Source: Clusia tigrina | Taxonomy: Eukaryota > Arthropoda > Insecta > Diptera > Clusiidae | Length of the DNA stretch: 64,000 nt | Direction: 5' to 3' | NCBI GenBank assembly: GCA_920105625.2 | Contig: OV050030.1 | Coordinates: 85,645,570-85,709,569 of the forward strand | Shown: positions 31,371 to 42,899 of the stretch, in pieces | Layout: each line of letters starts with the position of its first letter | How positions within the stretch are numbered: the stretch's first letter is position 1 | Program-made: the position numbers and the translations under genes | Notes under the pieces: generated by a model | What the model was told of the DNA's origin: nothing | The model's database searches: none | Seen by the model: only the letters and a program-made list of their open reading frames with translations

Positions 31371-32259
31371 TAAATAATTAATATTTTGTATTAATATTTA
31401 CGTTTCTTCTGCTGGTTAGTTGATTGGTGGGATATTTCTGATGTTGTTCTGCGGTTGTTGTTAGTTTTGTATGTTGCCTTCACTTTGTATGCTTTGTAGA
31501 TGATGCACTTCTCTTACACTTCTGAACTTCTCTTGCTGTACGAGTATATATTAAATTTGAATTGTATATTTTTTTTAACAGTTTTGTCCGACTTAATGTT
31601 GTTGTGTTTGACTTTTAGATCTCCTTCTGCCGAATACTACTACGATTTGAATTTTATTTTATCTAAGCGCAAAACACAATTTTTTCGTTGATATATGGTA
31701 TTATTATAATTTTTATTTATTTTTAACGGTAAGTACATTTGCACTCCACTGGTGTATGTAGCTGTCGGTCAGCGTTGAAATTTTTGTTGGATTGCGGTAG
31801 GTTTGTTTCGCGACTGCGCCAGTTATATGTATACTGAGTGTTATAATTATAGCGAGTGGTCCGGCACCTTATTCCTCTGGTAACTCCTTAAACCGAGGAG
31901 TAACTACTGGTCTCGGTACTCGGTATTAATAAAGGAACAATATGTTTTCAAAAAAATACAACGTCTTTATTGTTCTACTGCTCAGTTACCACTGGCTCTT
32001 TCAAAATATCTTATGCTATATTTCTTATGCTATATTTTCTTAGGCAAAGCTGAATCAGCATACTCAGCTTTGCATGTTTTTTCTTATCTTACTTTAAACT
32101 GCGGGCTCAGCGTTCTTAGCTATGCAGCTTGAGCCGCTTTTGTGTGTACATTGTTTACCAGCATGTTCTGTTTGCATTCTCAGAATATGCTGGGTTTGTC
32201 TATTTTTCTAATGTTTAGATAAATAGACATAGATAGACAATAGATCTGCTACCATAACT
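31371..32259 (-). repeat. Errantivirus 5' LTR (right)
   Basis: Matches 21797-22651 and the LTR pieces at 55318-55414 and 57961-58315. It ends ACCATAACT before the CGCG duplication. The inner boundary is approximate. Confidence 0.82.
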
Positions 32260-32263
32260 CGCG

Positions 32264-32480
32264 CTACGAAATTCTGTTTCGAATGAATGAAGTTTCGGTC
32301 ACGCAAATACACTTGACTTATTGAATAAACACTTCATCCATTCAGTAAGAAAAATCCGAATGATTTGGATTTTGCTTACTGCATTACTTCAGTCATTGTA
32401 TGTGAGTCGCATACATAGCTATTTTACTAATTCTTTTTTACGATTCTTTACATCATTCAATAACGTGTCGGGGCCGCTTA
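32264..32480. mobile_element. TIR-A right part, unit 3
   Basis: Continues the element split by the errantivirus. The right arm at 32461-32480 is a perfect 20-bp inverse of 21449-21468. Confidence 0.65.
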
Positions 32481-32810
32481 CACTGCGGCCACATTTTCAA
32501 TTTCTTGCCCATCAAGTCGCAAGAAGGAGAAGGAGAATCAATTCTGCTTTCAATTATCTGTCAATTGTTACGTGAGGGTACTATGTATTAAGTGAAAAAT
32601 AACGCAAAAACCATATTAAATTTTAAAAAATCGATCAACAAATAAAAAAGGCAGAAATGATTAAATTTATTGTTATATTTATTTTTTATTTATTTTATAC
32701 CATCTTACCCATCAAATGCAGGCTACATAACAGCCGCGACTAGAACAGGTTTTGACAGGCAATACGTGTGAGTACTTGATGGGAAAGAAATTGAACTTGT
32801 GGCAGCAGTG
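32481..32810. mobile_element. MITE-B, unit 3 copy
   Basis: CACTGC...GCAGTG with TTA on both sides (32478-32480 and 32811-32813). The TIRs match at 33 of 37 positions. About 65 bp shorter than the unit-1 copy. Confidence 0.75.
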
Positions 32811-35800
32811 TTAAGTAAATTAACCTTGGAATTGCCTATAAACAGCTCTAGCCACGATACACTATTAGGGTAGCAGTTTTAAGATGGTTTTATTTAAAAA
32901 TTTGGTAATGGCAAACCCAAGATGGAATTAAAGAGCTACGTTATTTTTCCCTAACTATACAGAGTTTTTACCAAAGAAAGCGGGTGAATCAACCTTTACT
33001 TTCTTAGTGTTTCCTGGTCAAGATCCATCTTATTGGAATTTGCATCAAAGAACATAAACGTAATAAGATGTATCATCAAGATGAAGAACAAAATAATTGA
33101 TTCTCTATTTCACATTACTAGTTAAATGGGCAACCCTACAAATAATGATAACTACAGAATCATGAAAACTTCAGAATTCTGAGTACATACATGTGTATGC
33201 TTGTATACTCATGAGAAATATAAAAACAAAGAAAACAAACACAAAAATTAATTCTGAATACACACGTTAATATATGTATACAAACATACATACATAGTTC
33301 TGGCAGGTAGCGATGCAATAAATAGTATGAAATGAAAATAAAGCGTCTTTATGTCTATATCATTTAAATTTGCACATCATTGGAGTTATTTTTATTTTTT
33401 CTGTGTGTGATAATATAAATACATATTTTTGTCTATTGCTTATTCCATTTAAACATTTACATAAAATATTTCTAAACACATACATATATATGTATACGTG
33501 CTTAAGTAAATCTACATTCTTCATAGTTTTTTCCCCAATAGCCGTTCGAAATACTCCTCATAGATTAATATAGATACTCAACTCTTCTGCTTCCTCATCA
33601 GCTGTTGAAAAAGTCCATTTGTTTTCCTTATCCGTGTGAAACAATAACAACACAATGTATAGCGGCCATGATATGGTGAGAAAGTAAAATTTGCCACAGC
33701 TGACGGTAAACATGGGAGTAGAATTTAGAGTTTCGTGGCTCAAGAATCAAAAAGTACTTTGAATGTGAAATCGGTTAGATACATATTATTTTGTAGGGTA
33801 TTCTAATGTTTCATATGTAAGTTATATTTGCATACATATGGCAGGCTGAATTAAGAAGTGTATAAAAACTGCTGTCTAATTTTTGTATTTAATTTATAAA
33901 CTGTACTGGGGGTTTAACATGGTTACACTTGTCATGCTGCTTTTCAAGTGTGTAAAGAAAGTCGTCAGAAATAATTTAATCTCCGAAATAAGGCAAGGGA
34001 TGAACACAATCATGTAACTTATACATTTTTAACATGAAATTTTATCTACATGAACATTTACATTTATTTGCGAACAGAATTTCCTAATTTGTTCGAAGAA
34101 ATGCTCAATCACATCTTGACAAAGTTTGCTAGTCATTATGTGTGGAAAGTCTTCTTGTGTCAAACTGCTATATTTCTGTTAAACTATTTATATTTATAAA
34201 CCAACCTTTTAGAAAATTAAAAGTGTTTGTCAGATCAAAATTCCTGCCATCTTTTATACTAATGAACTTCAAGAAAATGTCGGTGTCTTTAAAAAAAGCT
34301 AGTTGATTCAGTAAACATGGAAACATAATTACTGCTATTAAAAATATTATTATTATTAAGTGCTCATTTAAGTCGATGTGAAATCTGAAGTAATGTGAAA
34401 GTTTGTAAATGTTGCCACTCTGAACGCTTAATAATCAACTGTTTTGAAAACAAAGCACTTCGAGCCAATAAGATAGAACCTGATCAGGAAACACTAAGAA
34501 GATAAAAGCCTTTTGACACACAATCTTTCTTTAGTAAACAATTTCCATTTTAAGGGAAAAATAATATAGCTCTTCTAATCAAACTTGGTTTTCGCCATTA
34601 TTGCCAAATTTTCAAATAAATACATATTAAAAATATTACCCTTTAAGTGTACCTTGGCTTTGGAAGTTTATACGGCAATTCCCGTTTGTTTTTTAGAATT
34701 CGGCAATTTATAACCAATCAATGTACTTACAACTATTCAGCGTTGGAAAATTCACAAAAAAAAATTGATGAATGAATTTTTATAACTATGAACTTTTGTG
34801 TAATAAATAAAATTTATATCTTAAATAAACTTTATTAGCGTATTTATATTTCGAATTAAATAAAATATAACTAAAATTAAAATTATTAGTGAAATAGTGT
34901 GGTCTGTTATTGATATTTACGAGAATTCAAAAGTGATTCTGATAATATTGCAATAGATGAAGCTAAAAGACGACTACCAACTAAGGCCTCCGACTCAAAG
35001 AGAAAAATATTTACAAAAGAAGAATTTCGCATAAGGTCGTGACTGTGAGACAAAAGTTTTTTTTATTTTAAAACATGGTTCTTTATCACTCGTCTTTAAC
35101 ACTTCCTATTTATTGTCTGAAGTAGAAAAAAAACAATAATAAAATTGAAAACTTTATCTGCCTCAAGACACATTTTGCCTACGTAAAGTCAATTTGATAT
35201 AAAATCACATATCCTTCTCTTACAATTAATTTAAATTAGATATAAAAGTAGAACTGCAAAATTTATTTAATATTTCGCAATGTAAACGAACACCTTCAAC
35301 ACAGTTATAAATTAACAAAAACAAAAAAGGTTCTTAAATTTTTTTTTTCTATACATGGAAGTTCTTTCGCTACCATAAAATAGTTTTAATTGATTAGAAA
35401 AACAAATAATAAGCTGATTTGTAGTACTGAGTTCATTTAATGTTATATTTTTTCATTAATATTTCAGTATATTGATAGTAATGTGCATTTACAACCTACT
35501 ACAAAATTATGTACTTCGGTAGCACTCTTTTGTAACAGGAATAAAATTGGTGTATAAGTAGTTTATTCACCGAGGCCACTTGTGCTAACAGACCTCGATG
35601 AAAAATGAAATTCTTTCATACTATTGCAATCCATTTAGCATTGATTTTGTTGTTGGATTCGGCAAGCTGAGCACCAGAGTATACAGAGTAAAGAAACTTA
35701 AACCTGCTCAATGCATGACTCTTCTTGTCTTGGAGATTTGGGCAATGGAAACTAATAAATTGCAAAAAATTCTTAGAGCTTCTTTCATATCGTCTCTGGG

Positions 35801-36600
35801 TACTTATGCACTTATGTATATGGGGAAATACTTTGAATCTAATTATATATTTTCACCTACATTCGTATTTAATATTTAGGAGATTTTTGATTTTCCTTTT
35901 TTATTTTTGCCTTATCACTACTTCTTCTATGCATATATATATTATTATATGTTAATATATTTGTATAATTTATTATATAATAAGTTAATGGAGATGAGTT
36001 TATATATTTAATGTATATAAAAAATACCTTATACATATACGTATGTAATAGATGTAGTATGTAATTTATTTTTAACATAAGTTGCGTATATGTATATTGC
36101 ATATATAAAAAAAAATAATTCTTCTATTATTCATATTGAAATAGTAGATTTAAATAATTTATTAACTGGCTTATCAAATATGTCTTGAGCAATTGTATGA
36201 AGTTAAAAGTGATTTTTATTTTAAACATTTTATTGAACAAAATTCATGAGAGTAAACACTATTTTTACATTTTTTCCTTAAAGAAAGTTAATGTGGATAA
36301 TATAATAATTTTTTATTGCTATATTTTAATTTTCCACACCACCTAAGAGGTATGCAAAATGGAGCGTTACCGATTTTTTGTTGATGATGATGAAATCTGA
36401 ATACGCGTGTTCCTACATTTATCCATACATACTTGTATGTATGTACCTATGTATGGATTTATTTTTTTTGTTTGTTTCTGAAAAGCAGCAATGAAGAGAT
36501 AATCCTTAAATACATTTATTACTAATTATTTTTAATTGCGCCCACTGTTTGTTCGTCATGTAGGAAAATTTTTATGTGGGAGTGTTATGTTAGATTGTTA
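32811..36600. repeat. R1 noncoding segment, copy II
   Basis: Collinear with 1183-1836 plus 5130-9241, without the Gypsy-1, MITE-C and tandem-duplication inserts. This is the empty-site reference for those three events. No coding sequence recognised. Confidence 0.82.
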
Positions 36601-37028
36601 CCCTACGTCTCCACGGGCAATTTTTGATGGCATGCCATTGGCAATTTCAACCAAATTGCCAATGGAGACTCCAAATTGCTTCAAGTTGGCAATTTATGTT
36701 ATGAAATATGTTATGCCATAAATTGCCAACGTGCTGTGTTGCAATCAGTTTTCATTTTGTTTGTTTGACAGCCTTTTTCATTTTTTCGTGACACTCACAG
36801 TGGAAGCATCGTCGGACATCTTCGTTTTACCGCATCTATTAGATTAATAAAAACGCTAAGATGAATGGAGACTGTGGATTTGCATTCTTTGTAATAAAGG
36901 GTTCACCCTTTCGGTTTCCTTCTTTTTTCCTCTTCATCGTATAAATAAAAAAATTAAAATATTGCCAACCATTGCAATCAAATTTGACAGATGTTATGCC
37001 ATCAAAAATTGCCCGTGGAGACGTAGGG
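36601..37028. mobile_element. Harbinger-like MITE with perfect 33-bp TIRs (MITE-D)
   Basis: The ends are perfect inverted 33-mers beginning CCCTACGTCTCCACGGGC. TTA is duplicated on both sides (36598-36600 and 37029-37031), and the copies near 9835 and 41862 show the empty site with one TTA. The interior contains two further perfect hairpins: 13-bp arms at 36635-36647/36653-36665 and 14-bp arms at 36685-36698/36717-36730, all built on GGCAATTT. The TTA duplication suits PIF/Harbinger. Noncoding. Confidence 0.92.
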
Positions 37029-37960
37029 TTAGTGTAAGACCATTGCAGTTTCTGTTTCTCCTTCGTATACTGGGCATTTTCAGACATTGTCCGTTGGGCA
37101 TTTGCTGAAAATAAGATTATTTGAAGTTCTGATAGCGAAAGGAGGAGGAAACTGCGGTAATGTCATTTAGTGCAGATAAATGTATATTTTAATTTGTTAT
37201 TTTTTAGAAATGAACCATCGATAACTGTCATCCAGTTTGGTGTATTTATTCCGGTTTTTTTAAATGGTGCTTTAAATTTGCATCCTCTAATATAAATTTC
37301 AACACTAATTTAATTTGGCTTGATTTGGTGGGTTTTTTTTAAATTGTAAATATGTTTTATACCTTTTACCTTAAAAAAGATAAATAGGGTTATACAAAGT
37401 TGGTGCGCTTGAGACATTTTTCATCTACAAGAAGGTGGCAAGTGGGGAAATAAGAATACACGCATATGTTGAAAATCACTCAGCAATTTTGATTTTTACC
37501 ATCCGTTTATCTGTGGCTATTTTTTTCTATACCGTTAGAGATATCTTAACGAAAGTTTGCAAAAGTTGGACAAACATACAATACCAGATTGTTATATGAG
37601 CTGATTTTGACAAATACCACGCCTACCTCCTCTATATGGAACTTTTTCACCTTTTGTTACTTCCCTCCAATTGATGGAATACTGACGGAATTAGGTAGTT
37701 ACAGTATTTCACAAAAGATTCGTTGCTGGGCTATACTAATATACTTACTCGATTTTACCAACTTTAGAATGTTTTATTTGATTTCTTTATTTTCTGTTCA
37801 TAGACTGATGCTTACGAAAGACAAATCAAAAAAAAACTTCTTGCAAATATCTAACCGTTATCAAAAGAGAGCAGAAAAACCCTAAGTAACCCTTATTTTT
37901 AACTCACAAAAGTATTCGTTTTATATATTTTTATTTACTTAAGCAAAAGAAAAAGGATCA
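37029..37960. repeat. R1 noncoding segment, copy II end
   Basis: Collinear with 9840-10734 and 41870-42758. Nothing coding recognised. Confidence 0.75.
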
Positions 37961-38101
37961 TTTAATATTTTGTATGGTGCCCCTAGTAGTTAAACAATGT
38001 ATTTTTTGGCGCAGAAACGCATGTATTTATGAAGGTCTAAATTCACCAAAAACCCTCACATTTATTATTCTAAGTAGACGCCATCTGGCGGTGAGTTTTT
38101 T
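37961..38101. repeat. Segment X before LINE1 copy II
   Basis: 141 bp, same boundaries as at 10735-10875. Confidence 0.85.
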
Positions 38102-39010
38102 CCTAAAACGTAAGTTATCTATTGCCAGTGAAAATTTGAGAAAAGCCTTGCGTCTAGAATCAGATCGCTGCCTAGACCAATATATCCAAAACCTTTCTCC
38201 GACTGACGTCACCAATTACTCTCTGTGGAAAGCTGTCAGAGAAATGAAAGCACCTACACGCGGAATTCCACCGATTCGAACAAAAAACGGAAACTGGGCA
38301 AGAAGCGATGATGAAAAGTCTGCTGTTTTCGCCGAACACTTAAGAGATGTTTTTACCCCCAACCCACCTCGCAATATGAATAACCTAATATTAACCCCCA
38401 CGCCAGATACAACATGCTCGCCTATTAAATTAAAAACAAAAGAAGTAAGTAATTGCTCTTAACAAAGCACCAGGACGCGACCTCATTACTGGAAAAATGA
38501 TCAAGGAGTTTCCCCAAATGGCCATCATCTTACTTACTTCACTATTTAATGGCTTGTTACGCTTAGGATACTTTCCTAATGCCTGGAAAGTTTCAGTAAT
38601 CTCAATGATCCCGAAACCAAGAAAAGACCTCTCCCAATCGTCATCATATAGACCGATTAGCCTCCTGCCTATCTTATCAAAACTCCGAGAAAGGCTTTTT
38701 CTTGCAAAACTAATGCCGCATATAAACGAAAAACGCACTATTCCCACTCACCAATTTGGCTTTCGCGAACACCATAGTACAATAGAGCAGGTTCATCGAA
38801 TAGTGAACGAGATAAAAAACGCATTCGACAAAAAGCAATATTGTTCAGCCATCTTTTTAGATGTGGCGCAGGCATTTGACAAGGTCTGGCACGAGGGGCT
38901 TATTTACAAAATAAAAAAAACTGTTGCCCACAAAATATCTGAGGGGCAGAAAGTTCAAGGTAAGGTACAATAATGCTTACTCTAAATGCTTTGACATCAA
39001 AGCTGGCGTA
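38102..39010 (+). pseudogene. LINE1 copy II, 3'-truncated by a rearrangement
   Basis: Same 5' junction as copy I. It encodes the fingers and part of the palm of a Jockey-clade reverse transcriptase (SSYRPISLLPILSK, HQFGFREHHSTIEQV, FLDVAQAFDKVWHEG) in two frames split by a deletion near 38450. A 23-bp gap after VAHK removes part of the region in which copies I and III are frameshifted. At aaagctggcgta it stops and joins back to sequence upstream of X (gtattcgttttatat), a tandem-duplication breakpoint with 3-bp microhomology. No catalytic FADD region. Confidence 0.85.
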
Positions 39011-39200
39011 GTATTCGTTTTATATATTTTTATTTACTTAAGCAAAAGAAAAAGGATCATTTAATATTTTGTATGGTGCCCCTAGTAGTTAAACAATGTA
39101 TTTTTTGGCGCAAAAACGCATGTATTTATGAAGGTCCAAATTCACCAAAAACCGTCACATTTATTATTCTAAGTAGACACCATCTGGCGGTGAGTGTTTT
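39011..39200. repeat. Upstream flank plus segment X without LINE1
   Basis: Repeats 37912-38101. Here X (39060-39200) runs directly into the minisatellite, which is the LINE-free arrangement. Confidence 0.85.
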
Positions 39201-39208
39201 GTTGGAAG

Positions 39209-39410
39209 CTTTTGTGGAAAGCTGTGTTTTGGTTTGTGTCTTTGCTATGATGGAGGGAGCTTTTGTGGAAAGCTGTGTTTTGGTTTATGTCTTTGCTATG
39301 ATGGAGGGAGCTTTTGTGGAAAGCTGTGTTTTGGTTTGTGTCTTTGCTATGATGGAGGAGACTTTTTGAGGAAAGCTATGTTTTGGTTTATGTCTTTGCT
39401 GGAAAGAAAA
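39209..39410 (+). repeat. 51-bp minisatellite, four units
   Basis: Units start at 39209, 39260, 39311 and 39362. The last is variant (tttttgagg) and introduces a stop in the otherwise open 17-residue-repeat frame. Confidence 0.88.
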
Positions 39411-39670
39411 GTTCACGTTAAGTTTAATGTGAACAATAAAAAGTTTCTTGAAATTTTCTCATACCCCGCCCCTGTGTTTGCTTTTGATCAGAACAAGTTT
39501 CTAAAAGCTAAAAATTCAAGATAGTTTGGTATTTACTGATAAAATGCGGCTGCGTTCTGTTTAAATAAAAGCTTATTCAACTCAGATGCGTGTTTACTGA
39601 TAAGAAAGCAGCTACGTTATATCATTATACATACATATGTGACGACGGCATTTTGAAATAAATTTAATAC

Positions 39671-39785
39671 CTTCTTGCCCATCAAGTTGAATGCAGCCTA
39701 CGTCACAGACGCAACTTGAACAGGTTTTGACAGACAATACATGTGAGAACATGATGGGCAAGAAATTGATCGTGCGGCCGCAGTA
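39671..39785. mobile_element. MITE-B relative, copy II
   Basis: Same short form as at 13321-13435, with both inverted cores. Confidence 0.62.
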
Positions 39786-39839
39786 ATAAGTAAATATAAT
39801 TATGTGGTTTTTTTATATTTTCCACAATAACTTTAAAAA

Positions 39840-39916
39840 TTTAAATAGAAAAAATCCGCACGGAAAATAAAATCCGCGTGAAAAAGAATCCGCATGCGCA
39901 TTTAGAATTGGGGTGA
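39840..39916. other. Filler DNA at a duplication breakpoint
   Basis: About 75 bp unlike either side. It contains three variants of aaaatccgc in tandem and a tgcgcattt stretch. To its left is the post-minisatellite flank; to its right the sequence jumps back to R1 at the point matching about 7530. Confidence 0.6.
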
Positions 39917-40286
39917 ATATGAATTTACAACCTACTACAAAATTATGTACTTCGGTAGCACTCTTTTGTAATAGGAGTATAAGTAGTTTATTCACCGAGG
40001 CCACTTGTGCTGACAGACCTCGGTGAAAAATGAAATTCTCTCATACTATTGCAATCCATTTTGCATTGATTTTGTTGTTGGATTCGGCAAGCTGCGTATC
40101 TATTGGTAATCTATGATACTCCTAACCAGAGTATACAGAGTAAAGAAACTTAAACGTGAAAACGAGTTTTTTTTCTCTGTGTTCTCTGCTCCTAACGATG
40201 TGCTCAATGCATGACTCTTCTTGTCTTGGAGATTTGGGCAATGGAAACTAATAAATTGAAAAAAATTCTTAGAGCTTCGTTCATAT
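39917..40286. repeat. R1 noncoding segment, copy III start
   Basis: Collinear with 8070-8447 and 35478-35805. The following 340 bp of R1 are missing and replaced by the mariner. Confidence 0.75.
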
Positions 40287-40341
40287 TGTGTGATCAAAAA
40301 ATAACCGTTATTGTGTGATCAAAAAATAAAGTATTTATTTA

Positions 40342-40722
40342 TTAATCAACAACTATCTTCTCCCCTTTAAAGTAATTCCCCTCAGATATAATACACTTAT
40401 GCCAGCGTTTTTTCCAATCCTCGAAACACTTCTGAAACGCTTTTTTTGGTATCGCCAACAGCTCCTGTTTCGATTTTTCTTTTATCTCCTCAAACGTAGC
40501 AAAACGCTTTCCTTTCATCGGTCTCTTCAGTTTTGGAAAGAGGAAAAAGTCAGCGAGGGCCAAGTTCGGTGAATACGGTGGTTGAGGCATGATAACGGTT
40601 TTGTTTTTGGCCAAAAACAGCTCCTGAGCGATGTCCATGCGACGTTGTTTTTGCTCAAAATTTAGCAATTTTGGAACAATCTTCGTTTCATGCCTAAAAC
40701 ATCCGTAAAAATTGCTTGGCAT
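40342..40722 (-). pseudogene. Mariner transposase C-terminal fragment
   Basis: Begins with a shifted remnant (KIVPKLLNFEQKQRR) and then jumps to the C-terminal catalytic region. The mariner signature PPYSPDLAP reads PPYSPNLAL here: the third catalytic aspartate is Asn. The sequence from FFLFPKLK to the end (EGNYFKGEKIVVD) is complete. The segment with the first two aspartates is deleted, so no activity is possible. Confidence 0.85.
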
Positions 40723-40949
40723 GAGCCGAACGATATGCCAACATCATCAGCAACCTCGCTGATAGTGATTCGACGATTATCCAAAATCATTTTCTTCACT
40801 GCGTCAATGTTTTCGTCGGTTGTTGACGTGCTCGGGCGACCAGGACGAGCATCGTCATTGACATCTTCTCGGCCTTCCTTAAACCGGTTATACCACAATT
40901 GAACTTGTGTTCTGCTCATAGTAGACTCGCCAAAGGCCACAGTTAACAT
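40662..40949 (-). pseudogene. Mariner transposase N-terminal fragment
   Basis: The helix-turn-helix DNA-binding region with QLWYNRFKEGREDVNDD, the linker GRPSTSTTDENID and a second HTH at ITISEVADDVGISFGS. The WVPHEL-type motif region is lost at the frameshift near 40690. The first residues upstream of MLTVAFGE are degraded. Confidence 0.85.
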
Positions 40950-41221
40950 TTCATATGTGCTTGCGCATTTAATTTAATTTTTTACACAAAACTGAATACA
41001 GTTTCTTTGATCCACTTTTTCGAATAGTACAAAATCGAAGAGCACACCAAAACACGACTAACCTTTTTATATGTCAAAAACAAACAGACAATCCAAAATG
41101 GTTGGTATTCCCAACATATGTAACAGACATGTGTACCAACATAAAAAAAAAAAATGCGAACATCGAACATACGTAACTCACGAAAAGATGAAAATAACGG
41201 TTATCTTTTGATCACACCTCG

Positions 41222-42758
41222 TATATTGCATTTATAAAAAACAATAATTCCTCTATTATTCATATTGAAATAGTAGATTTAATTAATTTATTAACTGGCT
41301 TGTCAAATATGTCTTGAGCAATTGTATGAAATTAAAAGTGATTTTTATTTTAAACATTTTATTGAACAAAATTCATGAGAGTAAACATTATTTTTACATT
41401 TTTTCCTTAAAGAAAGTTAATGTGGATAATATAATAATTTTTTATTGCTATATTTTCATTTTCCACACCACCTAAGAGGTATGCAAAATGGAGCGTTACC
41501 GATTTTTTGTTGATGATGATGAAATCTGAATACGCACGTTCCTACATTTATCCATACATACTTGTATGTATGTGGGGATTTCTTTTTTTTGTTTGTTTCT
41601 GAAAAGCAGCAATGAAGAGATAATCCTTAAATGCACTGTTAGTTTTTTTGCGCAATTATTATTCATTCTCCTATTTCAAGATTAGATTTCATTCATATAT
41701 ATTAACTGGCTTGTGAAGTGTATCTTGTGCAATTGTGAAAATTCTAAAGTGATTTTTATTTTAATATATGTACGAGTACATATATACATTTATTACTAAT
41801 TGCGCCCACTGTTTGTTCGCCATGTAGGAAAATTTTTATGTGTCATTGATATGTTAGATTGTTAGTGTAAAACCAAATCGCAGTTTCTGTTTCTCCTTCA
41901 TATACTGGAAATTTTTAGATATTGTCCGTTGGGCATTTCCTGAAAATTAGTTTATTTGAAGTTTTGATAACGAATGGAGGAGGAAACTGCGGTAATGTCA
42001 TTTAGTGCAGATAAATGTATAATTTAATTTGTTCTTTTTTAGAAATAAACCATCGATAACTGTCGTCCAGTTTGGTGTATTTATTCCGGATTTTTTAAAT
42101 GGTGCTTGAAATTTGCATCCCCTAATATAAATTGCAACACTGATTTAATTTGGCTTGATTTGGTGGGTTTTTTTTATTGTAAATATGTTTTATACCCTTT
42201 ACCTTAAAAAAGATAAATAGGGTTATACAAAAGTTGGTGCGCTTGAGACATTTTTCATCTACAAGAAGGTGGCAAGTGGGGAAATAAGAATACACGCATA
42301 TGCTGAAAATCACTCAGCAATTTTGATTTTTACCATCCGTTTATCTGTGGCTATTTTTTTCTGTACTGTTAGAGATATCTTAACGAAAGTTTGCAAAAGT
42401 TGGACAAAGATACAATACCAGATTGTTATATGAGCTGATTTTGACAAATACCACGCCTACCTCCTCTATATGGAACTTTTTCACCTTTTTTTACTTCCCT
42501 CCAATTGATGGAATACTGACGGAATTAGGTAGTTACAGTATTTCACAAAAGATTCGTTGCTGGGCTATACTAATATATTTACTCGATTTTACCAACTTTG
42601 GAAAGTTTTATTTGATTTCTTTATTATCTATTCACTACCTGAAAATATCTAACCGTTATCAAAAGAGAGCAGAAAATCCCTAAGTAACCCTTATTTTTAA
42701 CTCACAAAAGTATTCCTTTTATATATTTTTATTTATTTAAGCAAAAGAAAAAGGATCA
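41222..42758. repeat. R1 noncoding segment, copy III end
   Basis: Collinear with 8790-10734 without the solo LTR. Very close to unit 1, closer than copy II by eye. Nothing coding recognised. Confidence 0.78.
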
Positions 42759-42899
42759 TTTAATATTTTGTATGGTGCCCTTAGTAGTTAAACAATGTAT
42801 GTTTTGGCGCAAAAACGCATGTATTTATGAAGGTCCAAATTCACCAAAAACCGTCACATTAATTATTCTAAGTAGACGCCAGCTGGCGGTGAGTTTTTT
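42759..42899. repeat. Segment X before LINE1 copy IIIa
   Basis: 141 bp, same boundaries; partner copy at 46258-46398. Confidence 0.85.

Larger units (their letters stand above)
21797..32259 (-). mobile_element. Errantivirus-type endogenous retrovirus (Ty3/Gypsy), defective
   Basis: CGCG flanks both ends (21793-21796 and 32260-32263); the unit-1 copy gtccgcgcgctacg shows the empty site. The ends are inverted (AGTTAT...ATAACT, the first base changed to G here). Minus-strand order is gag, protease, reverse transcriptase, RNase H, integrase, envelope, as in insect errantiviruses. Every gene is broken by frameshifts, a deletion joins integrase to envelope, and a Copia element sits in the envelope end. 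A YRYR target such as CGCG fits this group. Confidence 0.92.
40287..41221 (-). mobile_element. Mariner element, internally deleted
   Basis: The right terminus (minus strand) reads CGAGGTGTGATCAAAAG and the left has a matching inverted copy lacking the first few bases (TGTGTGATCAAAA); both continue into ATAACCGTTAT. A second tgtgatcaaaaaata lies 30 bp inside the left end. A TA follows the right terminus, as expected. At about 935 bp it is shorter than the usual 1.3 kb; the missing part lies between the two transposase fragments. Confidence 0.85.

Noticed and set aside
21797..32259. An intact infectious endogenous retrovirus
   Set aside because: All genes have frameshifts, the envelope surface subunit is missing, the leader lacks a primer site and Copia interrupts the 3' end.
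36839..37087. An 82-codon minus-strand gene
   Set aside because: It is read across the end of MITE-D and its flank; the NPTSPRAIFDG stretch also appears on the other strand at 36536-36721 simply because the TIRs are inverted.
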